Numbered from the stretch's first letter, positions 9,618 to 19,536 are shown. The stretch is 30,085 nt of DNA from Ichthyosporea sp. XGB-2017a (GCA_002811675.1 PDIM01010373.1:137558-167642); one strand, 5' to 3'. Numbers and translations are program-made. Notes: generated by a model from the sequence alone, not told the origin.

Positions 9618-10861
9618 ATGAATCTTTCAGCTGTTTTCCCAGATCAAAAGTCCTTTGTCATAACAATTGTGTATATCACACTTTTTGTTCTTCAAGGGAT
9701 ACTAATAACTGCAAGCAAGAGAACAGATGAAAGTGGGAAATCCTCATACAGCTATAATCCAGCTTCTGCTGTTTTGTGCACGGAAATGTTGAAATGGATT
9801 TTTGCAGCTTGCTTATTTATTAAAGAGTAGGTATATCATTCCTGGAAAAGTGTATGAAAGCATAAAGATTAAGAAGAATTCCGTTTGCAAAGAGTCATTG
9901 ATGTACTAATGGGACACTATTTGATTTTAGTCATTCGATAGGGGAATACATTGGGCAGATGCTGGGAGGGTCACAAATCTTTATGTTGTACTTTGTTCCC
10001 GCCTTCATGTACAGTAAGTCTGAAATCCAAAACTTTGACGTTGATTTAGTGGACGCTTTATACTAATGGTGGTCTGTCATGTTTTTTATCATTTTAGCAA
10101 TGTATAACAACTTGTCGTATGTGAATCTTCTTCATTACGATCCTACCACATACTTCCTCTTATTACAAATACGAGTTGTGGTCACAGGGATAGTTTTTCA
10201 ATTTCTTTTTAACAAGCAGTTGTCACGAACACAATGGATTTCGCTTATTGTATTGACTTGTGGTTGTGTGATTAAAGAATATGGACACATGGCGGGAGTT
10301 GATGCTGCCAAAACAAAGTCTGCAGAAGAGCTGGAAGCTGCCCGAAACTCTAATAACTTCTACTTGATGCTGATATTTGTTCAAGTGTTTTGTTCTTGTT
10401 TTGCGGGGGTATACAATGAAAAGTTACTAAAGGGGAGTGCAGGGAATGTGGATATTATGGTGCAGAATTCATTTATGTACATTGATTCGATATTAAGCAA
10501 TGTCTGCTTTATGTACGTGCGCGGGGACCTCGCTGGGGCGATATCTCCGACCAACATTGCTGCTCTCATGGAGCACAACACAATGGCAATTATTACAAAT
10601 AATGCATTGATTGGTATCACAACCTCTTTACTTCTCAAACATCTGAACTCGATAGTTAAAGTTTACGCTAGCGCTGCTGAGCTAATGATAACAGCGGTAG
10701 CAGCATATTTTCTGTTTGGCATTACTATTGATGTATACACTGTAATTGCTATTGGTATGGTCTCCTATGCCATTTTCTCCTATACCCTGAATCCTGTCAC
10801 TAATGTCAGTACTCCTTTACCCATGGCCCGAAAAAGAGCAAGTGACTCTGACCGCGAATAA
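9618..10861 (+). CDS. Nucleotide-sugar transporter (SLC35A-like), 3 exons
   Basis: This encodes a Golgi/ER antiporter that would import an activated sugar in exchange for the nucleoside monophosphate. Proposed exons are 9618-9826, 9931-10013 and 10098-10861, giving 351 aa with introns of 104 and 84 nt (GTAGGT...TTTTAG and GTAAGT...TTTTAG). Splicing restores the family block FVPAFMY, then T-MYNNLSYVNL and YDPTTYFLLLQIRVVVTGI. QWISLIVLTCGCVIKEYG, GVYNEKLLKG and a C-terminal ASAAELMITAVAAYFLFG follow. About ten hydrophobic segments are present. Similarity is to the UDP-galactose/CMP-sialic acid group; the substrate cannot be read from the sequence. The C-terminus ends with a short basic/acidic tail. 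Confidence 0.88.
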
Positions 10862-11314
10862 AGGACTTTTCGCAGTCCCCACAATAAAAGCCCTTTATCT
10901 GCCATTGTTGTTATTGAGTTTTGTCTCTCTAAAAGCATCCTTTTGCGCCAGCTTGCGGACTCTCATAGTGGCCATAATCAGGTGGCGTTGCCATAATGCG
11001 ACTTTGAAGTATTTTAATTTTAATTTATGATCGTCTTCTATCGCTATGGGAACCTCCGCGCCCTTCCTCCCACGCCTTATCTATAGGCCGCCCCATACAT
11101 AAGAAAAAGTCCTATACAAAATGTATGGGAACTGGGAAGCCTTTCCAGTTTCCACTGTACTAAAGGGCCCGCGCCCCGCGCCCTGTGTGGACTGTACTAG
11201 TCTGTAGGCCGCAGCAGCTTTTGTGATTTTTTTTTACTTGTTCCTTTTTCGTTTTTATTTTCTTTTTCTTCCTTTTGCAAGGCTCACCTGTTTTTTGCTT
11301 TTGAGGTGTCTTTA
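10862..11314. other. Spacer with two adjacent hairpins
   Basis: Downstream of the transporter there is no supported gene. Two abutting inverted repeats occur. CCCATACAT (11092-11100) pairs with ATGTATGGG (11121-11129). GGGAACTGG (11127-11135) pairs with CCAGTTTCC (11145-11153) with one G-T wobble. The two stems share three bases, so they may be alternatives. The rest is GC-rich (about 11165-11185) and then T-rich. Confidence 0.4.
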
Positions 11315-11445
11315 TTTTTTTTTTTTTTTTTTTTTTTTTTGTGCCAGTATAATTTAGCACGAGTATTGTTTCTTTGCTGCTTTTCTTTTCTGTTAAAGCA
11401 AACACTTGAAACTCCCACCTGAAAGTACTTATCAGAGTTATAAGA
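11315..11445 (-). repeat. Repeat copy A with poly(A) end, left of the assembly gap
   Basis: On the minus strand this is a body of about 105 bp (11445 down to 11341) followed directly by A26. The body matches copy B at 12313-12421 at roughly 85 percent by eye. The unit continues into the N run, so its length is unknown. The poly(A) end suggests a SINE-like or other retroposed unit, but an A-rich tandem satellite fits as well. Confidence 0.7.
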
Positions 11446-12312
11446 NNNNNNNNNNNNNNNNNNNNNNNNNNNNNNNNNNNNNNNNNNNNNNNNNNNNNNN
11501 NNNNNNNNNNNNNNNNNNNNNNNNNNNNNNNNNNNNNNNNNNNNNNNNNNNNNNNNNNNNNNNNNNNNNNNNNNNNNNNNNNNNNNNNNNNNNNNNNNNN
11601 NNNNNNNNNNNNNNNNNNNNNNNNNNNNNNNNNNNNNNNNNNNNNNNNNNNNNNNNNNNNNNNNNNNNNNNNNNNNNNNNNNNNNNNNNNNNNNNNNNNN
11701 NNNNNNNNNNNNNNNNNNNNNNNNNNNNNNNNNNNNNNNNNNNNNNNNNNNNNNNNNNNNNNNNNNNNNNNNNNNNNNNNNNNNNNNNNNNNNNNNNNNN
11801 NNNNNNNNNNNNNNNNNNNNNNNNNNNNNNNNNNNNNNNNNNNNNNNNNNNNNNNNNNNNNNNNNNNNNNNNNNNNNNNNNNNNNNNNNNNNNNNNNNNN
11901 NNNNNNNNNNNNNNNNNNNNNNNNNNNNNNNNNNNNNNNNNNNNNNNNNNNNNNNNNNNNNNNNNNNNNNNNNNNNNNNNNNNNNNNNNNNNNNNNNNNN
12001 NNNNNNNNNNNNNNNNNNNNNNNNNNNNNNNNNNNNNNNNNNNNNNNNNNNNNNNNNNNNNNNNNNNNNNNNNNNNNNNNNNNNNNNNNNNNNNNNNNNN
12101 NNNNNNNNNNNNNNNNNNNNNNNNNNNNNNNNNNNNNNNNNNNNNNNNNNNNNNNNNNNNNNNNNNNNNNNNNNNNNNNNNNNNNNNNNNNNNNNNNNNN
12201 NNNNNNNNNNNNNNNNNNNNNNNNNNNNNNNNNNNNNNNNNNNNNNNNNNNNNNNNNNNNNNNNNNNNNNNNNNNNNNNNNNNNNNNNNNNNNNNNNNNN
12301 NNNNNNNNNNNN
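11446..12312. other. Assembly gap (867 N)
   Basis: This is a run of 867 undetermined bases between two copies of the same repeat. Translations across it are meaningless. The repeat on both sides suggests that the gap is a collapsed or unresolved repeat array, and its true size may differ. Confidence 0.99.
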
Positions 12313-12421
12313 TTTGTGCCAGAAAAAAATAGCACGAGAAAGGTTTCAAAGCTGCTTTTCTTTTCAGTTAAAGCAAACACTTGAAACACCCACCTGAAAG
12401 TACTTATCAGAGGGATAAGAA
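12313..12421 (-). repeat. Repeat copy B, right of the assembly gap
   Basis: This is the second copy of the gap-flanking repeat, in the same orientation as copy A. It shares GTGCCAG, AGCACGAG, GCTGCTTTTCTTTTC and a long common stretch ending at ATCAGAG..ATAAGA. Only TTT of its T-rich end is visible before the gap. Just past it, AAATCCCA (12438-12445) and TGGGATTT (12451-12458) form a small hairpin. Confidence 0.7.
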
Positions 12422-12611
12422 ATAAGAAAATCAGCAGAAATCCCAGATTTTGGGATTTCGGATTTTGAACATAATCGTCAGATTTGCTATATTCGGCGAA
12501 TCTTGATTGAGACAACGAGGTGTGCGGTTCGGGAATCTTGTTGTAGATATGTATATATGACTCCGTTTGTGATTTTTGTTTATAAATCAAACTTTTAGTT
12601 TGTGTTTAGCA

Positions 12612-14915
12612 ATGAATCCGAACAATAATAATGCTAGTGGTGGTAAACCGCCGGCCGATGGGGCGTTCAATTTCGAACAGGTAAGTGCTGGAAAACAACC
12701 ACGTGTATTATTTTGTTGTTTTTATACTTGCAGTAAGTGATATTAAGCAAAAAGTTACTTTCAGGGATCTAATTTAAATTGGCAAAGAGGGTTGCTCTCC
12801 CCGAAAAATGGATCAGGATCGTTTTCTCCGCAAAACCCACAATTGATAGAAAGCCCAAGACTTTTGACATCAAACTCCAATAGGGCATCTTCTACTGGCC
12901 CTAACTCAAATGTAGTCCAAGAAAAATTATCTCCTCGTATGGCTCCTGATCAAGCCATAGACTCACCTTCTATGACAAGCTCACCAAGAATTTCTCCATC
13001 TACGAAACCTGTACAACATTCTCCTCTTCCTGCTGGCTTTAACCCGAATATGAACTCCATTCCAGGCTTCGGGGGCATAAACAATCCTAATTTCCTTCAG
13101 CAGTTGAATACTGGTATGAGATTTCCAAGACAAGCAAATCCCTTTGGGGCAAATTTGCAGAATATAGGACTGTCCAATACGTTTAACCTTGGAACTTTAG
13201 GCTACCCCTCTCCAATCCCTGGTGGATCAAGGCAGCCGCAATTTAACCAGTTTCCAAACATGACCAATTTTGCTCCTATACCCAGTATGCCCGGTATGGA
13301 GAATGTAGCGTTGACAGCGCAGGTACCCTTTCCTTCTAACACAAGCACTAGCCCAATTGCTTCACCCATGAACACAAATAATAGTCTCCCTGTTCGTGAC
13401 AGAGCACCTTCAGCCGGCCCGGCTTTGGTTCAAGATAATGGACTAAACGGCAGCGCGAATGGTGCTTCAGAGGACCATGCGAGTGGACCAACTGCGAAGA
13501 CAGTGGTAAATGAAGATGTGGCTGCCAAAAAACGAGCTGCAGTTATGGTAATTGAAAAGAAACTGAAGGTTAGGTTACATACATATGTAATTGAACACCA
13601 GAAATGGATGATGGAAATTAAAACTCCGGGTGCAGATATTGAAAATTTGAAAACAAAAATTTTAGATAACAGGAAGAAGCAGGATAATATTAAATCACAG
13701 TTGCAACAAATAAGACTCAAGAAAGAAAGCTGGATAAAAGAGGGCCTTTTGCCAGCCACTAACTCGGATGGAGCTGCGAGTCAAGCTTTGGGGTTGCCAT
13801 TGGAGGGGGGGTATGCACAAAATTTGAACCATTCTAGAAACAATGAGGAAGGTGAACCTACCAAAAGGGAAGACGAGGCTTCAACGACCAAAAAAGCTGG
13901 TGTTAAAACGGGGATGAAAAAGGCAATGAAATCTGGGGTGGTGAAAAAGAAGAAAGAAAAAGTTGGACCTACGGCCATTGCTTCATTGGTGAGAAATTTA
14001 GAAGAAACTTCAAAAAGCATGTTGATGAAAAAGAAAAAGCCAGCCGAAGGGGCGGGGCCAATATCAAATGATAGAAAGGTCACAGGAAAGAACCCGATGA
14101 AGAAATCCCTTCCGGTAAATCCTATTGATCCTATCAAAACCAAATTGAAAGTCCAGCCGAATTCACTGTCGATGTTAGGGAAGAATAAGTTGGCTGCGCA
14201 GTCTTCGGGGATCAAGAAGTTTGCGTTGGCTGGGTCGAAGGAGGCTAAGTACATGACCAAAATGGGGATAGAATTTACAGAATTGGATGAAAAGGCGTGG
14301 AAGTCGAGAGAGAAAAGACTTGCAAGAAAGCGCGAGAGCCGTCTGAAGAAAAAGCGAGAGAATGCTTTGCATGAAAGGGATATGGCAGATGCAAAAAGGG
14401 AAACTCAGAAGCTTGGACGGCAAGGGACCAAAAGACACATTCAAGAAGCCATTTATCATAATGATATCAAGAGACGTTTTAAGGAAGCTCTGTACCATGA
14501 TCGACAACGTGTTACCAATGCTGAGATTGCCCCATTTAACTCACTGAAGGATGCTGTAACAAGCCTTTGTAGTTATCATGTTTACGATGACGAACAGAGT
14601 GAATTATACGGCCCAGCGCATTCCGCTAAGTTTTCTGAAGCTGTTAGCTCTATATTTCAATGGAAAAACAAATTAGAATTGAAATTTAAGGAGCTTCTTG
14701 TAAAGGAAGCTAGTAAAGGAAGTACTCTTGATGCTGTTCACGCCGAAGCTTTGCAGGTTATGGATATTGCGCAGGAAGTTGTTGATCTAAAGGAATCTCG
14801 TAATGCTGTTTTGGCCGAGGAAGAGCGTTCATTCAAAGAAGCTGAAACGGAGAAACTTCTTGAAATTATCAAAGAGAAGGAAGCCAACAAAGCTAAACCA
14901 CTGGCCCATTGCTAG
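12612..14915 (+). CDS. GLTSCR1-domain-like protein, probable SWI/SNF (GBAF) subunit, 2 exons
   Basis: Proposed exons are 12612-12680 and 12765-14915 with an 84-nt phase-0 intron (GTAAGT...TTTCAG), giving 739 aa. Exon 1 encodes a low-complexity start (MNPNNNNASGGKPPADG). Residues up to about 270 are a Pro/Ser/Asn-rich disordered region full of SP and SPR motifs. About 275-340 is a charged helical stretch, and about 370-470 has Lys-rich patches. Near residues 600-625, after a basic helical region, comes NAEIAPFNSLKDAVTSLCSYHVYD. This fits the GLTSCR1/BICRA signature as I remember it (PF-x-S-L-x-DAV-x-x-L-x-YHV). A long amphipathic C-terminal helix follows. GLTSCR1 proteins define the non-canonical BAF complex and bind BRD-type partners. 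The assignment rests on one motif plus architecture; an unrelated coiled-coil nuclear protein is the alternative. Confidence 0.6.
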
Positions 14916-15388
14916 AAAACAAAAGCTTATTGGCCCCTATATACACCTATGCTTTTTTTCACTTGTCGCTTTGTTTGCAAAGTGTCATTCTATATACTGT
15001 TTGCAAAGTTTCATTCTATATACTATCTATTTAGCCTTGTTCCATTCTGTCTGGACATACCTTTTTCTTGATGCGCTTTATTTTCTATTCTCATCAGAAT
15101 GCTCTTTAAACTTCTCCCTCTTTTTATTTATTAAACTTTTCTTTTCTCTCGCTTATACTCAACAAACAAAACAAAAAAAATAATGAAAAGAAAAGAAGAG
15201 CATTCCAAAAAAATAAATGTGATCAAATTTTAATTATTGCGAAAGGGAGAGAGAAATAATTTGTCCTGGAAATTTGTGGTTCACAATTTATTGTTTACCC
15301 CTTTCCTTTCTTTTTTGTTTTCTGCTTTAATGTTTTTGTTTTGGTTAAAAATTCAAAAATTTGTGCGTTGAAATCAGCAGCCGACACA
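14916..15388. other. Spacer between GLTSCR1-like and lactone-oxidase genes
   Basis: Apart from the 26-bp duplication this is T-rich, then A-rich (15165-15220), then T-rich again before the oxidase ATG. It should hold the 3' UTR of one gene and the promoter of the next. No other feature was seen. Confidence 0.4.
14973..15024 (+). repeat. 26-bp tandem duplication
   Basis: Two adjacent 26-bp units (starting GTTTGCAAAGTGTCATTC and GTTTGCAAAGTTTCATTC) differ at one base. They lie in the presumed 3' UTR of the GLTSCR1-like gene. Confidence 0.85.
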
Positions 15389-16801
15389 ATGAAAGGAATG
15401 TTTTATAGGAAAAGATTGATTTTTTGTGCAGTGCTGTTTGGTATATTTGCAATCTATTGCGGGCATAATCCATCAACGACTAATCAAAGTACAGGCCCGA
15501 ACCAATGGAACTGGGAGCGCTCAGTAAAGTTCAGTTACTCAAAATGGTGCGATATTAAGAGCGTGGAAGAAATCCAAGAGATAGTGAAACATGCTGCAGA
15601 GCAGGGTATGGGAGTGAAAGTGGTAGGTTCTGGGCATTCGTGGAATAACATAGCTAATCCTTTGGAGGGAGGTTTGGCCCTTAACTTGGATGATTTAAAT
15701 AGCCTTGTATCAGTGGACGCACCACGGCAACTTGTTACTGTGCAAGCAGGAATGAGACTATTTGAGCTTAATAATTTACTTGAAAAACACAATTTTAGTT
15801 TACCAAATCACCCATCAATAGACGAACAGACTGTTGCAGCTCTTCTGTCAACGGCCACTCACGGGACCGGTTTGGCTTCTCAGATAATTTCGTCCTGTGT
15901 TAAGGAGGTGAAACTTGTTGATGGCAAGGGCGATAAAGTTACGGTGTCAGATGCAGATGATGAAATTTTCCCTGCGGTTATTGTTAATCTTGGTGCCCTT
16001 GGAATTGTGTATGAGATAACTTTAAAGGTAGTGCCATTTTTTCATCTCCACGAAAAAACTCAACCTGTTTTGTTCAACAGTATAGTCGAGAACGTCTATG
16101 AGATAGCTAAAAGCAGTTTACATGTCAAGATTTGGTATTTGTTTCACAGCGAATGGGCTCAAGTATATTCTGCGAACAAAACAATGGAAGAGGTGAGAGG
16201 TGGAGATTACTATGTGGTACATGAACTTAAAATGTTTCTGTTTGAAAGTATTCAATATTTGGGCTCGTATTTGAATTCTATGATACCTCAACTGAATGCC
16301 TTGATTCTTCTCGCTGATGGTTTTCCAAAAACTGAGAGAATTGCAAAATCATATGAAGTTTTTAAAATCCCTCATCGAATCCCCAGGCATTCAGAAATAG
16401 AATATGCTGTTCCAATGAGCAGAGCAAAAGAGTTTATGAAAGGCGTTCGTGAATTACCTGGAAAAGTGAAGTGGAATATCAACCACATCGTTGAAATACG
16501 GTTTGTGAAAGGGGGTGACCGAGGACTGATGAGTCCAGATTTTGATGGAGATAAGTGCCATATTACTTTGCTATTGTATAATACTGATAAGAGAATGGAG
16601 CGCAAAATATTTCAAGAATTTGAGAGACTTGCTCTGTCTTTGAATGGGTTTCCTCATTGGGCAAAGCATTTTTATGTAAATCATTCGTTTTTCAGTATGA
16701 AACTCGGCAAAAATCTTGATAAGTTTCTGGCTATTCGTGAAAAGCTAGACCCAGAACACATCTTTATGAACCAGTTCTTGGAAGGCGCTCTGGGGGTTTA
16801 A
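15389..16801 (+). CDS. L-gulonolactone/D-arabinono-1,4-lactone oxidase-like flavoprotein
   Basis: This 470-aa enzyme of the vanillyl-alcohol-oxidase fold would carry out the last step of ascorbate or erythroascorbate synthesis, oxidising an aldonolactone with O2. The N-terminal FAD-binding domain shows VVGSGHSWNNIA with His at about residue 83, the position that binds FAD covalently in animal GULO. The family block ATHGTGL follows. The C-terminal ALO domain ends with FPHWAKH and LDPEHIFMNQFLE. A hydrophobic segment at about residues 10-25 after a basic start (FYRKRLIFCAVLFGIFAIYC) suggests a signal anchor in the ER membrane, consistent with membrane-bound GULO enzymes. The ATG at 15389 is the first in frame. 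The gene has no intron. Which lactone is used cannot be told. Confidence 0.9.
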   Translation: MKGMFYRKRLIFCAVLFGIFAIYCGHNPSTTNQSTGPNQWNWERSVKFSYSKWCDIKSVEEIQEIVKHAAEQGMGVKVVGSGHSWNNIANPLEGGLALNLDDLNSLVSVDAPRQLVTVQAGMRLFELNNLLEKHNFSLPNHPSIDEQTVAALLSTATHGTGLASQIISSCVKEVKLVDGKGDKVTVSDADDEIFPAVIVNLGALGIVYEITLKVVPFFHLHEKTQPVLFNSIVENVYEIAKSSLHVKIWYLFHSEWAQVYSANKTMEEVRGGDYYVVHELKMFLFESIQYLGSYLNSMIPQLNALILLADGFPKTERIAKSYEVFKIPHRIPRHSEIEYAVPMSRAKEFMKGVRELPGKVKWNINHIVEIRFVKGGDRGLMSPDFDGDKCHITLLLYNTDKRMERKIFQEFERLALSLNGFPHWAKHFYVNHSFFSMKLGKNLDKFLAIREKLDPEHIFMNQFLEGALGV

Positions 16802-16821
16802 TGACTAGAGAACAAATACTA

Positions 16822-16827
16822 TTTATT
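16822..16827 (-). terminator. AATAAA overlapping the ligase stop codon
   Basis: On the minus strand AATAAA spans the TAA stop of the acyl-CoA ligase-like gene (GAATAAATAG). The oxidase stop lies only 21 bp away on the other strand, so mRNA ends of this pair probably overlap. Confidence 0.35.
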
Positions 16828-18577
16828 CTTCATGTAAAAATTGAAAACTGTCCGTAACAAGTTCTGTCATCTCTTCATTAAGCATCTTTTTCAAAAGCAA
16901 TCTGTCTAGTTTCCCACTTTTCCCTTTTGGTATAGAGTCAAGAATGAAAACGCGGCGCGGAACCCGAAATTCTGCGAGCATTCCGTCTAGAAGATATTTA
17001 ATGATTTCCTTTTCCTTTGACGCTGTGGTCCGATTTTTTGCCTTCAATGAAATAAAAGCACAAGGTAACTCACCAATGGTATCTACACATTTCCCAACAA
17101 CCGCACATTCATCAACTTCTGGGTGTAGAGAAAGGGCATCTTCTATCTCTGATATATAGATTTGAAATCCCATATACTTAACTACATGTTTCTGGCGACC
17201 ACAAAACCACAAAGATCCTTTATCATCCCACTTTGCACAATCTCCTGTTTTAAAGTAACCATCTTCAAACGCCTTTGAGTTTTCAACTGGATTTTTGAAA
17301 TATTCTTTAAACATATAAGGGCTTTTCACCCAGATTTCTCCAATAACTCCTGGGGGCAAAGGGTTCCCTTTATCGTCAACAACTTTGATATCACAATCTG
17401 CCCACACTTTACCAATAGAAAGATCATCAGTAGAGCTAGAGTGGTTAGAGGTAAGCATAAGCAATTCTGTCATTCCGTAACCAACGCGCAGCTCAGCAGT
17501 TGTCTTCTCCTTAAATACCTTCTTCAAGACTTTCCCTACAATATCTCCTCCAACAGCTCCATAAACAATGCGATCTAAAGCTTCCTTCGTCAAAAGGTCG
17601 CTGTTCAAAAGAAGTTGATATTGCGCAGTTAGTGCCAACAAGTTTGTGGGCTTCAGAGCATTAACCATATCGGCGATTTCATCAATGGAACATAAGCCAG
17701 AATTATGGTATGTTATGCCTCGCATATGTGCCCCCAAAAATGTTCCCAGGCCACCAACATGGTGAGAGGGGCCACAAAACATCATTGCCATGTCTGCAAT
17801 ATCCTCATACAGACCCATATAGTTTCCCATACTCCATCCCAAATAATTTAGAGATTTGTGTGTGTGTGCAACCCCTTTTGGGTTTCCGGTACTTCCAGAG
17901 GTATACAGAATTGCAACTACGTCTTCAATCGATGTGTCCTCAGTTTTAGTCAAAGGGCATTCAGGCTGTTTAGTCTTAAGCAAGTCAAGGGAAAGCACCT
18001 TCACAATATTATCATTGTTCGCTAACTCAAGCACTTCGGAAATATTGTCACATTTATGAACACGCCTCTTAGTTTTCATTGGCCCGTGTTCAGTGGTCAT
18101 TGACTCGTATTTCCCCAGATCTCCTTGAATCACAACGAAGTCAATACCAGACGCATCAAGGTCGGCTAAACTAAGCACATTCATTCTGCTTTCGGAAATT
18201 ACAAATAACCGAGGCTGTGCATGCAAAATGATGCCCTCGACTTCCCTAGCTACATTCTTCCAGTTGACTGGAACAGCCACAGAGCCCGCCTTTGCTGCGG
18301 ACATAAATAAGGTGAAAACATCGACTCCATCGGGTATGAGGAAGGAAAACATATCCCCGGGCCTTAAAAGGGCCTGTATTGCTCCTCCAATGTTGTCAGT
18401 AAGTTGCCTTTGCTCATCAAAGGTAAGATGTTCTTTTCCTTTAAAACTCACGCAAAGTTCCTTCCCAAGCCCCCTTTCACAATGTTTATCAACAATATCA
18501 CCAAGTAAAATCAAATTCTCTGTAGGCATTTTTGCCTCTACAGCAGAGCAATTATTCATTTTCGTCCCACCAATCAT
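16823..18577 (-). CDS. AMP-forming acyl-CoA synthetase / 4-coumarate-CoA ligase-like enzyme
   Basis: This is an adenylate-forming (ANL superfamily) enzyme of 584 aa that would activate a carboxylic acid with ATP and load it onto CoA. The phosphate-binding motif AILYTSGSTGNPKGVAHTHK, the A5 motif VGYGMTELL, the A7-A8 region YFKTGDCAKWDD followed by GRQKHVVKYMGFQIY, and the A10 lysine motif PKGKSGKLDR are all intact. There is no peroxisomal SKL-type C-terminus (it ends FLHEE) and no clear leader. The start is set at the first in-frame ATG, 18577. A later one (MNNCS) is possible. The gene has no intron. The acyl substrate is unknown; medium-chain fatty or aromatic acids are typical of this branch. 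Confidence 0.9.
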   Translation of the reverse strand: MIGGTKMNNCSAVEAKMPTENLILLGDIVDKHCERGLGKELCVSFKGKEHLTFDEQRQLTDNIGGAIQALLRPGDMFSFLIPDGVDVFTLFMSAAKAGSVAVPVNWKNVAREVEGIILHAQPRLFVISESRMNVLSLADLDASGIDFVVIQGDLGKYESMTTEHGPMKTKRRVHKCDNISEVLELANNDNIVKVLSLDLLKTKQPECPLTKTEDTSIEDVVAILYTSGSTGNPKGVAHTHKSLNYLGWSMGNYMGLYEDIADMAMMFCGPSHHVGGLGTFLGAHMRGITYHNSGLCSIDEIADMVNALKPTNLLALTAQYQLLLNSDLLTKEALDRIVYGAVGGDIVGKVLKKVFKEKTTAELRVGYGMTELLMLTSNHSSSTDDLSIGKVWADCDIKVVDDKGNPLPPGVIGEIWVKSPYMFKEYFKNPVENSKAFEDGYFKTGDCAKWDDKGSLWFCGRQKHVVKYMGFQIYISEIEDALSLHPEVDECAVVGKCVDTIGELPCAFISLKAKNRTTASKEKEIIKYLLDGMLAEFRVPRRVFILDSIPKGKSGKLDRLLLKKMLNEEMTELVTDSFQFLHEE

Positions 18578-19281
18578 GATTTCAATAAAAGACCTCAACT
18601 AAACTTCACACAGCACTCAGAAATCAACAACACAATACTAAACACATACACAATTTAAAATATGCGCAGTCTTCGTTGACAATTATTTCTATCAGCAGGC
18701 AGAATATATTGTGTCAACGGTTTCAATCAAGCAGCAGCTGGTTCTCAGTACATTTTATTGGCTTACAGTGGGATCAAGATCATCCGAGAGATCATCATGC
18801 AATGCACTCCATCAATCAACAAATTCTCAAATTCCCTAATAAAGCAGCGGATGGCCAAGTAAAAGTAACGGGATGAGGCCACTCCACAGATCAGCTTTGT
18901 ATTTTTGTAATTAGGTAATTTATATTAGCAGAATTAAGGGCCAGAATGCGGAATGTCGAAAGAACGCCACTACAAGGCACGGAAGTTGGCAGTGCTGTAC
19001 AGCGGGTTGGTGGCCAAGGGAATACAGTTCTAATAATTTTGAGGTTGAAAAATCTGCAGTTATTTGCATTTTATATTCTGGTCCTGTTAAAGATCTTTTT
19101 GGTACCAACTCTCTTTGATAGTATTCTTGTACCCAGAGCAGTACTATTGCCCACAAATTTTATTGAAGACGGTGGTCAAGGTCGAGAGTTCAAGAGTTCA
19201 ATCAAGAACTCTATCCCGTCTCTCAGTGATGCAGAAATGACCGTATGCGCTGCACTTCTTTCAATTTGATCTCTAGGCCTG
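18578..19281. other. Intergenic spacer upstream of the ligase gene
   Basis: The first part should hold the ligase promoter. From about 18700 on I see only short open frames without recognisable similarity. It leads into the fossil element at 19282 and may include more eroded transposon sequence. Confidence 0.3.
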
Positions 19282-19536
19282 AAGGCTGCAATTGAAGTAC
19301 TTTCTCACTGTAAACAGATCCCGTGGCTAAAGGCGAGAAATGGATGTTCAATAACAAAGGACCCTTTGCATATTTGGACAGATGCTTCCCTTACAGGTTG
19401 TGTGTGTGGGGGGGGGGGTACGGACAAGTTTGGAAAGAGCGCAAGTGGTCTGTTCACTCCGGAGGAAAGAAAGCTACACATAAATGTGTTGTAAGCAAAA
19501 GCCGTGCTTTTTGCATCTCGAAGATTTTTTGTGCAC
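19282..19536 (+). mobile_element. Fossil fragment of a DIRS-like (tyrosine-recombinase) retrotransposon, RNase H part
   Basis: A stretch on the plus strand translates to an RNase H-like core. It has HIWTDASLTG, then a Gly-rich turn, SGLFTPEERKLHINVL and a following AKAVLFA helix. The TDAS-x-x-G, E-x-x-x-HINVL and KAVLFA pattern is what I associate with DIRS/Ngaro-type RNase H. A Ty3-like origin is the alternative. It is a broken relic: only this domain is visible, with no reverse transcriptase, recombinase or terminal repeats recognised nearby and at least one interruption. It looks moderately old. A dispersed repeat copy begins about 80 bp downstream and may or may not belong to it. Confidence 0.55.

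Noticed and set aside
11160-12590. Long open frames across 11160-12590 on both strands
   Set aside because: They exist only because the N run has no stop codons; the flanks are repeat and T-rich sequence.
13781-14260. 159-codon minus-strand frame opposite the GLTSCR1-like gene
   Set aside because: It is Phe-rich, which is the complement of Lys-rich codons on the sense strand.
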